Assembly (NCBI GenBank): GCA_950295325.1
Contig: OX485803.1
Location: 61,707,554-61,771,553 of the forward strand
DNA from: Polytrichum commune
Lineage: Eukaryota; Streptophyta; Polytrichopsida; Polytrichales; Polytrichaceae
DNA length: 64,000 nucleotides
Direction of reading: 5' to 3'
Shown: piece after piece, positions 35,936 through 47,808 of the stretch
Layout: each line of letters begins with the position of its first letter
Position numbering within the stretch: the stretch's first letter is position 1
Made by a program: the position numbers and the translations under genes
Notes under the pieces: generated by a model
Told to the model about the DNA's origin: nothing
The model's input: only the letters and a program-made list of their open reading frames with translations
Database searches by the model: none

Positions 35936-37775
35936 TATCAGTGCGGTAGTGGGTGTGATGAGACACCCAAATCATTTGGAAGATCTTCCCTCATAATCCT
36001 ATGAGGTGGGTTATTATTGGCGGAACCACTTTGTGTTGTATGGGGGTGGTGGCTCTGGATCACTTCAGCAAATAACGCCCAATGCATGGCATCTCCAAGT
36101 GAGGGATCCGTTTTGGTCAAATGGTATGGTGTTGGTGTGACATCATCGGATTCATTCGTAGAGGAGGACTCAAAGTCCTTCAGTGGTGGTTGTTGAGCTA
36201 TCCTAGTCATGTTGCGGGTGTGGACTCAAGCCATATTGGCCTTCGGATGAATGTGTTAGTGTAACATGTTTGAGCCCCCTATTCTCTAATTTGGTTACTA
36301 CAATATACAAATGTGGGGTGACTTGGTTGTTTTGGGATGCCTCCCGACTGCAAGATATTAATCAAGTGACAACAATCGCCTTACCTATTGATGGCTAAGT
36401 TTTGTTGCACCCCTCTCATGTGGTGCCCTACCACGTCCCCACGCGATAAGGGCAAGGTAAGAGGTAAGGATGACCATCTCACTCCACGCATTGTTGATAT
36501 GCCTTCGTGCATGTGTTCTTGCTTGTGCAATCTCATCTCTAGTCCTATTGAGTTCCCATAATAAAATGCACTTCAGATTAGGCTCTCATATTGAAGTAAG
36601 CACCAAGTGGGGCCGCCGCATGGAACGCTTTATCATCGGAGGCTCGCTTTACTGGGAAGGCGGCAGGCATGGGGTTTGGAAAGAGAGAGTGTCCGGGCCA
36701 TTGCTTTTGCGCATGCTCTGGCTCCTCTACTACTACTTCTCGACACCACCGATCATGCAACGGGAGGCTGGGGGAGAGAGCGTACGGGCCAGTCCTGCAA
36801 AAGATGCCGGAGCCTTGCATTCTGGCATCAGGTCGAAAGTGTGTGTACTCACACGCAACACAAAAATAATGAAGCAGCAGCAGCAGCAGGGGACCCAGCC
36901 CCTCTGCTCCAAGTTCCCAAGTCCCAAGTCCCAAGTTCCAATCCCTAGAGAGAGAGCAAGGGTGGGCGATCAGTTATTGTACAAGCGCGCCAATTATTCT
37001 GACAGCCTACTTAGACTCGTGTGTCCACCCTCCAAACCCCAAGCAACAAACAGTATCATTGTCCTGGCAACTGAAGTGAAAAGAGGAAAACAAAACAAAA
37101 GAATATGAAAAAGCCACCGGGGTCCATATGAAAATTGTGGTGTGTGTGAGGTAGATGAGGCTCATGTGGACACCTCCAGCCTTGTGGAATCATCCGGCCG
37201 ATGGATTCGAGAAACAGATGCTTGAGCACGTTACCGATCACGAGTCATGACCAAAGCTTGAATTTCGAATCGTTGAAATCAGAGTTGAGGAATGTGTTGA
37301 TCTGGGTTCTTGAATCATAGATTCTCTACTTTTCCAATCTAGTGTTGTAGGGGGGAACTCTTCCACCACTCGATGTTGTGTAAGTGGACGGCATCACTAA
37401 CAACTTCTACATGGGTCATTTGCCAATGTAACCAAGTTTTTTTTTTTGGTCAATTATGATTGTGTCGTGTCTCTAAAGTGGTCACGAGTGTGATAAAAAT
37501 GTTGTTGGACCAACTTTTCATTGTAGAACACCCACTATACAAGTTGGTCAGCACCTCACAACCACATGCCACCTCCTAATTTACCCGCCTTGCCCACAAA
37601 AATCAAGTGTGTCATAGCTTGGTGAATAGCACTCTTAATTATGAAGGTGACTAACCCAAATATCATCAAGTTGGTGGCCAAATTAGAATATGTTACTCAC
37701 CCAACGAATTAGAGCAATTGTGCTGCCAATTAGGAGCCGAAAATAGGTGTCCGAGTAAGGAAGCTAACTGAATGG

Positions 37776-37812
<37 letters not shown>

Positions 37813-38714
37813 GGGCATTTCTTGAGTGAAGCTATGCTTACTTTCAAGCATATTTCTTTCTACAACATCCTCTTTTCAAGAGGCCATTCCATTCTTTCAT
37901 ATATCTATGTATCTATCCAAACCCGGGAGGGTGGGTGGGATCTTCCCTCCATGTTAGTACATTACACAGTTTAACTTTCACACTTTGGAGCATTTTGAGA
38001 ATACTTGCAATATGTGTAACCTTGGAGTATTCACATCACTGAGGTTTGCAAGTGTAAATCCTTTCCAAACCAACTTGCAACCTAAGTCCATCATATGCAA
38101 AGTCAAGTTTAACATGACATCCTAATATCCTTTTAAAGTCACTAACAAGGTAGCATTGTAAAACATGCTTTCTAACTTGTAGAATGTTTACTTCCTCTAT
38201 ACACACACTATTTCGTAAAAAGATGGTATACAAAACCTAATAAGGCCGTCAAATTTGTGAAGGGTCTGCCTCACCTGTGCCCATGCAACCAACCAACAAA
38301 CAATTGAGGATTAGTTACGTACACGAGGTGAATAACAGCAGAACCCAATTGTTATCTATGTCACACAAATACATGAGGCATAACCATATTTTTGTATCCC
38401 AAAATACTCACTATCCTCAATGAGTATTCTACCTGTTCTTTGGCCATTTGAAAATCCACAGCTTGTAGTAAGTCACATTCACTTCCAACAAGCTCCCACC
38501 TTGTTTACCCTAATCTCAAAAATTACCTAAGGTAAGGAAGTACTCAAGTGGGCTTCCTCTTAATATATGATTAGGTAAACAATTAGGACCGTAGATTTTC
38601 AGTCTCAGATCTACGGTCGTTTACCCTTAGCTGGCCATTGCCTAGTACTAAGGTAAAACTTTTTAGGGTACATATTACTGAGTGGTATCAATTGGTTAAA
38701 ATCTGGCCTAGAGC

Positions 38715-38756
<42 letters not shown>

Positions 38757-39890
38757 TGATGTTGCCACCAATGTGATTTATGGTGTGGCTTCCTCTTTGC
38801 CATGTTGTTTGAATCCAATCTGGGTTCTCATATGAGTTTATAGTTGTGATCAAGGGTGATCTCTCTCTCTCTCTCTCTCGTCAATTTATAGTCCATATGT
38901 AGATCCGAAACGAACATCATGAGAGTCAGAGGGATTTTGAAACCCCCTTGAAGAATAGTGAGTATTGTCAAAGGTGACCATACAAATTGGCTTGTACTTT
39001 ATCTCTCCTAAGGGCAAGCCCCTAGGTTCCGCATGGTTAATTGAAAATATCCAGTTTATCCAGACACTCCCACTATGAAAAAGTGGAGGTTGGAGCATAG
39101 TGGTAGGGTGCATTGAAAATCGTGTGCTAGGAAGGTCACCCATTTGAGCATTATTCCAACTTTAAGTGGCCATATACATTATATATATATATATGCTTGG
39201 AAATCTAGGGTATATTAGACTTAGTACTTTAAAATGCCCATAATTAGGGAGACACACCCCAAATCGTGAGGGAATCTCCCATATGTGCCACTTCCAACAC
39301 TGACCCACATCAATGAGCTAAAAATACCAATGGAACAAACTCCTTATGCTCCTATTTCAAGACTAAATCTTGGTTTGATATGAAGAGGACAAAAATAATG
39401 AGGAGCACAAAATGCTTACATAAACAAGTGCATATAAACGGCGAGAGAGAGAGTGAGAGAATTCTTTACTTATATAAAAATGAAACATATCAATAACTAA
39501 AACTCAGAGAAACCCTTCAAGGCTTTCTAATTAAACTCAAACAAGGGACCAATAGGATATTCCAACTCCAGTTGATCCCCATACTTTACAGGTAACTCTA
39601 CTGTATGCACTACAGTAGACATTGTATTTAGTTTCAGGTGATATTTCACGTCACAATGGTTGGTTTTCTAGTGACTTTTCTTATGATCAAGTTCACAAGT
39701 ACCATTATCCAAACTTTACAAGTATAATATATTCTACATCCTAACATTCCTAAATGGATGATTAAGATTTTGGGTGGGAAAATCACTTAATAAATGACCA
39801 GTTTTTACAGCTGTATTGTAAGTTTATAAAGCCCGGAATCTTTTACAATGAATGAGAGATAGTGTTTAAGTTTACATTTAGTGTCAACGA
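35936..39890. other. No recognised gene; microsatellites
   Basis: Contains (CAG)n at about 36874-36889, (GA)n at about 37780-37810, (GA)n at about 38711-38753, (CT)n at about 38861-38879 and (AT)n at about 39180-39194. GACCGTAGAT (38587-38596) and ATCTACGGTC (38609-38618) form a perfect 10-bp stem with a 12-base loop. The 212-codon frame at 36470-37108 overlaps open frames in other phases and on the other strand and has no motif, so it is not called. Confidence 0.5.
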
Positions 39891-39895
39891 CACTG

Positions 39896-40318
39896 AGGTA
39901 GAAATACCATAACCCGTGAAAATAAGGTGATTCGCATTGAAGATCTGGTCTCACAATCATGAGATAATTTTCCAAGATGGACGAGAAGGATTCATGAAGA
40001 ATGCAAGTTGTTTCATATTTTCATGCCCTATACAAAAAATGCTACAATTTTTCAAAGTGGAAAGTTGTCCAAACCCCCTACTCGTTCACTAGATTCTCCC
40101 TACACCGAACACGGTCATCCATATTTCCATACAAAAACATCGCCCAAATCGGTTACCTCAAGAGTACATTAACACTTGACTCCCATTGGCTACACTAAGT
40201 GTACACGCATTGAAGTTGCCACCGAGCCATGATCGATTTTGGAAATGACACTTCACCATTATGACGGCGGTCTAGTGCACAGCTAAAAGGTAGTTAACAG
40301 GTCATGGTATTTCTACCT
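39896..40318 (+). mobile_element. AGGTAGAAAT-ended MITE, copy 3 (423 bp)
   Basis: AGGTAGAAATACCATAACCC at the left and the inverse of AGGTAGAAATACCATGACC at the right. The flanks are TG (39894-39895) and TA (40319-40320), a TA duplication with one change. It is inverted relative to copies 1 and 2, with high similarity throughout (for example CATGAGATAATTTTCCAAGATGG). Confidence 0.92.
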
Positions 40319-40537
40319 TACTCCTCGGGCGATTTGCAATTACTATTGAGCAAGACAGATAGAATTGGTGATCACTGTATACAACATACATTCAGTGAAG
40401 TATATATATATATATATTGCGGCTTCGTATACATGTGCCAAACATGCTCACTCAAGCAATTGAGGTGTGTGGGCCGACTCAGTTATGGAGCAGCATCATC
40501 AATCACAAGCACAGGAAAATGATGAGTCGAGGGCCTG

Positions 40538-40540
40538 CAT

Positions 40541-40570
<30 letters not shown>
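40538..40570. repeat. (GGCT)n microsatellite
   Basis: About eight GGCT units in a row, directly visible. Confidence 0.95.
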
Positions 40571-40571
<1 letters not shown>

Positions 40572-41522
40572 CCTTCACGGTGTCAGGGAAATGGTTACGA
40601 TCATGGCTCAATTGGAGTCCAATATTGTGTAATCTTGCATTGTCCAGCTTCGATGATTTGGGGGTTGATTTCGTTGCTTTTTTCCGAGCACTTGAGTGTT
40701 AGAAGTACATTAGTTTGCACTGTCGACCTGATGCGAATCCATGCACCTAACTGATTATTAACCGAGTCAGAAAATGACGCAACTCCCGAGTACTTGCTTA
40801 AACTAGAACTATTCTACTACGTACAGACCTACACTATTTGATTTGGTGGATGGATAAATAATCCACATGTGATCGATGCTGAGTTAGAAAGTGATCATAG
40901 GGCCGGGGGTCCCAGTGTGAGATGGGGATTGTTGAAGTGTCTTTGAAGCTGCATGCTTTGAATATGAGATGCTTTTTAAGATGATCTTAATGAAAATATG
41001 TAGAATGAACTCAAAAAAATCTCACCTCCATGTCTTATGTCATAGAAATATATATACCCACACCCACGTTACACTAATCTAGTCTAACATGAGATGTCTT
41101 TGTTCACCAAAGACAATATATGTTCAATCAATTATGGGTATGGGTAGAAGGTGGTGAACGGATATCACACATCAATGCCCTATGTTGATGTTCATTTTCT
41201 ATTTTTTTTTGTTCAATTAGTTTTTAAATCTTAAGATATGGATTTAAATATTGTGAAGCCAATTATGATGGAACAATAACATCAAAATTTGGGTGTAGGG
41301 TTCTCAATGAGAGATGGTTTTTTTTTTTTGGTTATTTATTTTAAGTGGGGGGCTCGAGAAGTGGAGATTATATATATATATATGTTGGTCGTTGGTTCAT
41401 TCAACCATGTGAATCACGAGGAGGAAGCACCAGTTGTTAGCAGGTGGCACTTGAACCAGCATGGGCATAGTTGCTTGTAGCGAGTAGAGAATTAAATAAG
41501 TCTCAAGTAGGTTACTTACTAC

Positions 41523-41760
41523 AACACTTAGATGCTTCAAAATGGAAAGCAGTCATTCAACATATTGGTCACCTCAACACTTAAGTGCTTGAGAATGGAA
41601 CGAGTTGTCTAGTGGGTTAGTAACCACAACCTTAGACGTTTGAAAATTGGAAGACAAATGTTTAGTAAGTTAGTCACTGCAACATTGAGACACTTGAGAA
41701 ATGGAAGACAAATGTTTAGTAGGTTAGTGACAACAACACTTAGATGCTTGAGAAATGAAA
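41523..41760. repeat. 53-bp minisatellite, five copies
   Basis: Units start at about 41523, 41576, 41628, 41681 and 41734, each built on AACACTTAGATGCTTGAGAAATGG...TTTAGTAGGTTAGT. The last two or three are the most alike. The minus-strand frame here reads as an 18-residue repeat (LLNICLPFLK...), which is only a by-product. Confidence 0.85.
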
Positions 41761-44700
41761 AACAATTATGTGCAATCAAATAAGAGAACAACTTTCAAAA
41801 GTCTTCTCAGCTCCATTGCAGCCGGGAACACCTTTCTTTTATCATGGCGTAGATCCCTTGCTTTCTTGATGGGACCCAACAAAAAGACGTCACTGCAGGG
41901 TGATTGTAAGTTGAAGATAAGAGTGACGGTGATGGTACGACTTGTAACTTATTTGCTTTGCATGGAATATGTTTACATTTCCTTTAGGGCACGAGGAGGA
42001 TACGAGTTTCATGACTCCATGTGGATCCCACTTTCTTCACTCCTAGCTGACAGTGGTTTCAACTTGAAATCCGCCGACAAATGGCTATTTGAATGGGGCC
42101 ATATGTTGCTGCGTGTTTACGAAAGGTCTCTCTCAAACATATAAAAAAATCATCTAGAAGTTAGTCTACACAGACTTCAAGGCCATGTCAGGAATCCAAA
42201 GAAACATGCAAGATTCTTCAAGAGGACAAATACTTACTTACGTTTGGCAAAGGCATGGGATCTGGAGGGGGCCAGGTGAGCTTCTAGAAATTGCCCCCAT
42301 TATTACAGTCCATGAATGCATATACTTAAGGTTTGAGTTATTGCGTTGAAAACACTGTCAGACAGCTGAGGTGGATGCCTCTTTTATGGTCATATTAGTT
42401 TGATGCCCAATATTCTCTCTGATTTTTCAGAAAAAGCTTTGAAAACTGGCCACTAAAGCGTTTCCTCTCTGAATCCCTCTAATGGGTTAACATGTAGCCG
42501 GGATTCCAGTTGCAATGCAGATGTTTTCTGTGATGTGATGAAACAGTTGCAGTGTATATCTGGTTTCTGTGCATGGTCGGATTTGATATTTTATCCCGCT
42601 GCAATGAATTACGCAGATTTCTGTCAGAAAGGACTCTTGTTAGTCAGGATCTCAACTGACAGCACTGGAGGAGAGTAACTTCCTACAACATAAAGGTAAG
42701 CCTGAAACAGAGGAAATGCATGAAATTATGTAGTTTCGTAAAGAAAATCTGTGAAATACATTACATGTAACTGGTAGAAATATGCTTAACAAACCCTGTC
42801 CATCGCACTGGCACACTGACTCTAAATAGCACTTTCAAGCACATTTCAGAAGCGGCCAGAGGCAGGCTCTGTCGTTGTTGACTATTCAATTGAATTTCTT
42901 CGAGGAGGAAACAATTCCATGTAAAGTACATTTAAGCATTATCAATAAGTTCTGGTGTTCTGGTGTCTGATTAATTTCTATGAACAATCAGCAAGGAAGA
43001 GGATGGTTATGGCTCTAACTTTTTGCAGGAAGACCGTTTTGAGCAATTATCATCAGTGTGAATGAGGGAGAGTTGAGTTAGGATCCTTTGGCGTAACATG
43101 CAACAAGTGATTCTCTTGGCCTGCTAATTTATAAGCACGGTGTATCTAAACACTATCCCTTTGGTTACAAGCTTCACAGCATAACTCATATGATGAGACA
43201 ACAAGAACGACTTAATCCATGTTCGGCTATTTGCACACCAAATGAAAATGAAGCGTTCTCTTCACCGCCCTTGAAATTAAGCATGCAGATACTACAAATT
43301 TAAGTTGGTTCTGATGCTCAGAAGAGTCCAAATCACCGTTTGTCTGGATCCAAAGTAGAACCTCGTTTCCTAATTTCGCTTTCAGCATTTTTGCAGCCTC
43401 AAGATTCTGAGCTTCAGATGTGAATCATGTGTAGATCTCGTTGAGAAGACGTTACAGAGAGACCAAGTCCAGACCATTAAGGCTCTAGCTCATCGGAAGC
43501 ATCTATCCGTACCTGTCGATGAATGTATAACACTATTATGGAGCTGTAGAGATGACTCTACGGAAAACTACAACAAAGCAGAACAAAAATCGACAGAGAT
43601 TTTTGTTTCTTGAAGCTTCTGAAGGTCGACAATGATGAAATAGTGGAGATAAGGTAAGGAGATCGACGTCAGAGTTCATCCTCAAAATTGACATTAAGGA
43701 ATTTGATTGTCATTTGTTTGGGCATGATTCACTTGATAACCAAGATTAAGTGAAATTAATTTGTGGACGCAAAGGCAACACTACTCCTAACATGCTTCTG
43801 AGGACCGGACAGACGGACAGCGAGGCACCGATGCAGGTTTGTGGAACCGTTTGCAGGTCTTGCCGAGAGAGAGAGGGAGAGAGACAGAGACAGAGAGACA
43901 GAGAGACAGAGAGACAGAGAGACAGACGTCCTGCAGTCGCAAAAACTACAATGTCTTATTGGTTTCATTTTGGAGTGATGAGCTTTCGCAATTGAATTGG
44001 GAGCCAGATCGCCAACAGTGACCTGGCACATGGTACAATTGAGAGGGTAGACAGACAGTTAGGAGATCAGAAACAAAAGGATATTGAGAGCGAGCTGCGC
44101 ATGGGCAGAAATCTTGGACGATACCTTCGTTGAAAGCTCGAAGAGGTAGGTAGGTACTAGATAAGAAGCAAGGACATTCGGCGACAGTTCTAAGGCAGCA
44201 AGAATGAGAGGTCAGTTCTTAATATCTCAGTTTACTATTTTGTTTTGCACAACTTGCTTCGCCGAACATACTGAGCTACAGGCGTTATGAGAGTGGAGCT
44301 CATGCGTCTTCTAAATTACGGGATTATAACAGATGATGAAGTATTTAGTGTACACTTTTGGGAACTCCAGATAGCTCACGAGATCTTCCAGGATATACAC
44401 ACGAGATGCGCTCTCTTGACAGAATCGGTATATTGTAGTGTCATCTCTTTGGAATTGGTGGCACCTAGTGGCGCCTAAAGGTCTAGTGTTCCCCTATAGC
44501 CAGGAAAGGCGCAGAAGCTCGAACAACTGCTTTCGCGCCTCGACGCCCCCCGTCCCCCATATTAGGTGGTTTATGGTTGATCTAAATTCAGTTAAGCGGA
44601 GCAAGACGAGCGCGACCATATGGTACCTGACACATGACAATTGGTGTGCAGGGCCGCACACATGGAAATGAGGATGAAGCTATCAGCGCAGCGTACGTAC

Positions 44701-45120
44701 TTCGGAGAGCCACAAGTTGGTGTAAGGACCTGTTGATTGTCATGACATATAAAAGTTGGGGGAGAGGAAGAGAGACAACGACGAATTATCGTCCTCTGCC
44801 GCCTTACAAGCTCACTGAATTCTCAGCGGAGTCAAAGGCAGCGAGCAGCAAGCTACAGAAGGCAGGTGTTGATGGCAGAGGAGAAAGTTCGGAGGCATAT
44901 CCAAGAAAGGACGGTCTGGTATTAAATGTCGGGAAGAAGGCTCTGATGCAACAGTAGCCACAGCGCATAGTAACAATTGCATTTCCAGTTGCTACAATTA
45001 GCACTGGATACCATTACACATCAAGCAACTTCAATGAGCAATGCGAGGTGAAAGAGAAATAAACCTATAGACACTACAATGTGCTTTCAAGGAGTGCTAG
45101 AGCCAGGCGAGCATCACCAA
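41761..45120. other. Low-repeat region, possible unrecognised exons
   Basis: Open frames at 41755-42144 (129 codons) and 44634-44957 (107 codons) have no recognisable domain. A possible splice donor CCAG/GTGAGC lies at about 42274-42281. A GA/CAGA microsatellite lies at 43866-43925. The stretch is less repetitive than the rest of the window and could contain 5' parts of the gene suggested at 45121-47808, but nothing decisive is visible. Confidence 0.3.
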
Positions 45121-45520
45121 ATGGCACATAGCATAGAATCAAAGCTTCAAGAGTTCCATCAAAGGATATCTTCGTCAAGCATATACTACCTCATCTTCAT
45201 ATGGTTCTTAAGGATCGTTGTCTTCATATTGTCATTAGGAATGTGGTTTATCATCTGGTTCTTGAGGTTATCATTTCTGCTGCTCCGGGAAGGTATACGA
45301 AGATATGTAAGTACAGTAGCAGCTATCGGCTTGACATTGTTGCAGCAACAATCTCATCATCAAGACACAAATAGTAAGGCTTCAGAGAAGGAGGAGAGTG
45401 CCGCCAGGAGCTTAGATTGGGTGGAGCCGGAGGAGAAGGCTACATCGCCACTGTTGCCTGTGGTGGTGAAGGATCGAGTGCGAATTTGTGAAGAAAATCT
45501 TGCAATACAAGATAGGTCTG
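45121..45520 (+). CDS. Possible first exon: small membrane-anchored protein, unknown
   Basis: ATG at 45121 in a good context (A at -3, G at +4) opens a frame. After about 20 residues it has a very hydrophobic stretch of roughly 36 residues (IYYLIFIWFLRIVVFILSL then MWFIIWFLRLSFLLL), one long or two short membrane helices. A polar, acidic cytosolic-type segment follows (Gln/His-rich, then WVEPEEKAT). The frame stays open to 45624, but the last 30 codons look unlike protein. A weak donor (GATAG/GTCTGT, about 45518) may end the exon. It could join the exon at 47303-47808. No family is recognised, and it may be accidental. Confidence 0.35.
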
Positions 45521-45725
45521 TTCCCTCGCCATTCTTCACCTGTTTGCACTATGTGCTTAAGAGCATTCTAATACTGTCTTCCAGATGTTTTTCGGCCCGT
45601 TTAATGTCCGCCTCGTGTTTGTAAATCACACCCTTATATTTTCGATTCCAAAGTTATCCAAAAGATACTTCCAGTTCCCTCTGGATCACCACATCTTCTT
45701 CCCATGCTTGCTCTCGACAGCTGCT

Positions 45726-45777
45726 ACCATTGCCTGTCTCGTAATGGAAGATTTTCTTGTTCTTGACAGGCAATGGT
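45726..45777. repeat. Perfect 13-bp inverted repeat
   Basis: ACCATTGCCTGTC at 45726-45738 and GACAGGCAATGGT at 45765-45777, with a 26-base spacer. It may be the ends of a tiny element or chance. Confidence 0.7.
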
Positions 45778-46857
45778 CTTGACAGTTTGTAAAACATGGC
45801 CTAGCTTCTTGGTATTACTCTTAAGGTGTAGCTCAACGTCCATGGCTTTGAACAATCTTACGACCAACGTGTCATAGAACTTAATGAGTGGCTTCCTAAT
45901 AGTAAATTCATGTACATTAGACATTGTTTCTCAAATATCCTTACATCCTCATTCTTCTCCTGAGAATAATCTCGTTAGTGAGATCTGCTCAGGTTCTTCC
46001 TACTCTCCTCTGCCTTGTTTCAGATAACTCGATATGTTCAAGTAATGTCTCAATTCATACAGAGCACCAAGAGCAGGTAATTTGCTGCTCATGATTGAAA
46101 GGCTAGTGTATAGTACAAATTTGCAACTTTCGGCAGCTATGGCGTAGTAAGATAGATAAAGTGCAGCCTTAGGGATTTGTAAAAAAATGTTCTTGGGTCA
46201 AGTTGCCGGAGCCTAAGGAGCTATGAGTGAATTTTCGGGATTTTGTGTTTTTGGGGATTTCTGTTGACTTCGGAAGAGAAAGTGGCTGCAATTTGATCCT
46301 GAAATATACTCTCCTTTCGGCAGTGTTTGAACTATTCATTATTCCATCGGTCTGTCCTCCTGCTGTAAGCAAAGGATGTGAGCTGAAGCACCTGAACTTT
46401 CTCATTCTTGTCTTTGTGTACGGTAAAACTATTGAAGTTGAGCTCCGCAACAATTTGGATAATCATCTACAAATACAAGCCCATTAAGTAGATACACAGT
46501 GATGACACTTAATGCGACATGGGTATTGAGTGCTCCCCGTAGGCATACTGAAGTTTGTGAGATTCATGAAATGTTTACACCATATGAGATTGAGTTTCTT
46601 TGCATGCTCGTCGAATGGTTTACTAGCTACTATTCGATTAAGATGCCTTGGAAAATTTGATACAGAAAGTTCTATGTCAGAGCATGGTTGTCACACATGA
46701 CTGCATGATATTGTCGTGGTTGGAAACTATTTGATATTTCTCAAAGTAAGAGAATTATCTTGCTGTCCATGCAATTTACAGTTCAAGAAGACGGTTCTGT
46801 TTTGGTAGGCGAACTCACAACAGTGAGGGGATAAAGTGAGGACATTAGTCATCTTTA

Positions 46858-47193
46858 AAGTCTCTCAGAAACTCGTGTTTTGGTAGGTAGTTTCGCCACT
46901 TTTGACAACTTACAAGTGGTGTCAGAGCCCCCAATTTTGGTGAATTGAATCAGATGTGTTTGACTTTGGCCTAGAGATGGTTGTATAAAATGAATTTTGT
47001 CAAACTTTCGAGAGCACCATTTCAGGTACTTACAAAAGCTTGCTTGCCATGAAATTCGTTTTTGTATAGGCATCTTTCGGTCAAGTAAAATGCCTCCCCT
47101 TCATTTGACCAAAATTAGGGTTCTGACACCACTTGAACGCTCCTTAAAGTGGGGCGAAACTCCCCCACCAAATTATGAGTTTTTGAGAGACTT
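46858..47193. mobile_element. MITE with long (about 90 bp) inverted repeats, TTA target
   Basis: The left arm AAGTCTCTCAGAAACTC... through GTGGTGTCAGAGCCCC is matched by the inverted right arm (GGGTTCTGACACCACTTGAACG to TTTTTGAGAGACTT). The flanks are TTA at 46855-46857 and TTA at 47194-47196, PIF/Tourist-type. It lies just before the putative exon at 47303, so in an intron if that gene is real. It encodes nothing. Confidence 0.85.
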
Positions 47194-47302
47194 TTAAGGA
47201 ATACTCTATTAGCTATTTCTGACCTCATGAAGGACATCCATCATATTTGTACCCATACTCCAATGGCACTCATCCATGTGAGCGTTTTTTCAACATGCCG
47301 CA

Positions 47303-47808
47303 GGGACAGATTGCTCTACGAATTCGACAAAATTGTTGCCCCACAGGTTTCTGCGTTTCAGCTTGGGGAGATTGTTGTCCCAATCAATGACACAAGGCAA
47401 CTCGCAACATTTTTGAAGTCCAAGCTAACCCAGACCTGCAAATCTCAGTCATCTGAGGACATCAATGCAGCGATTTGTGGCTCGATCCTCAACATCCGCT
47501 CGAAGGGCGCGATAAGCGAGTGTGTGGAGTCATGGGAGAGAGATGGCAACATAAAGCATGCAGTGGTGTACATTGCAGCTGTGCTCCGAGGTGATGACAA
47601 CATCCATCTCGTACTTGTTGGTAGGAAAGTGGAAGATTTCTTGGGCTCCAATGAGTTCCGGACCCGGTTCAACCCACCACAGACACGACGAGACAAGCAA
47701 GAGTGGCAAACCTGGGCAATTGCTCATCTGTGCTCTTTAAAAGAGAGCGCTGTGGACACGGCCGAGACTCTCCTTTCCCTTGACCCTGTCTATGCACAAG
47801 TGTGGTAG
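47303..47808 (+). CDS. Probable 3' exon of an unknown host gene
   Basis: A balanced, non-repetitive frame ends at TAG 47806-47808. An acceptor-like TTTTTTCAACATGCCGCAG precedes 47303; upstream codons in the same frame look like non-coding sequence. The about 167 residues read like a globular domain (YEFDKIVAPQVSAFQLGEIV, AICGSILNIRSKGAISEC, AVVYIAAVLRGDDNIHLVLVG, TAETLLSLDPVYAQVW). There is no signal or membrane segment in this part. I do not recognise the family. The membrane-type frame at 45121-45520 may be an upstream exon. This is the best candidate for a host protein-coding gene in the window. Confidence 0.5.

Noticed and set aside
36470-37108. 212-codon plus-strand frame
   Set aside because: Its true start is not clear, other frames and the minus strand are open at the same place, it spans a (CAG)n run, and no domain is recognisable.
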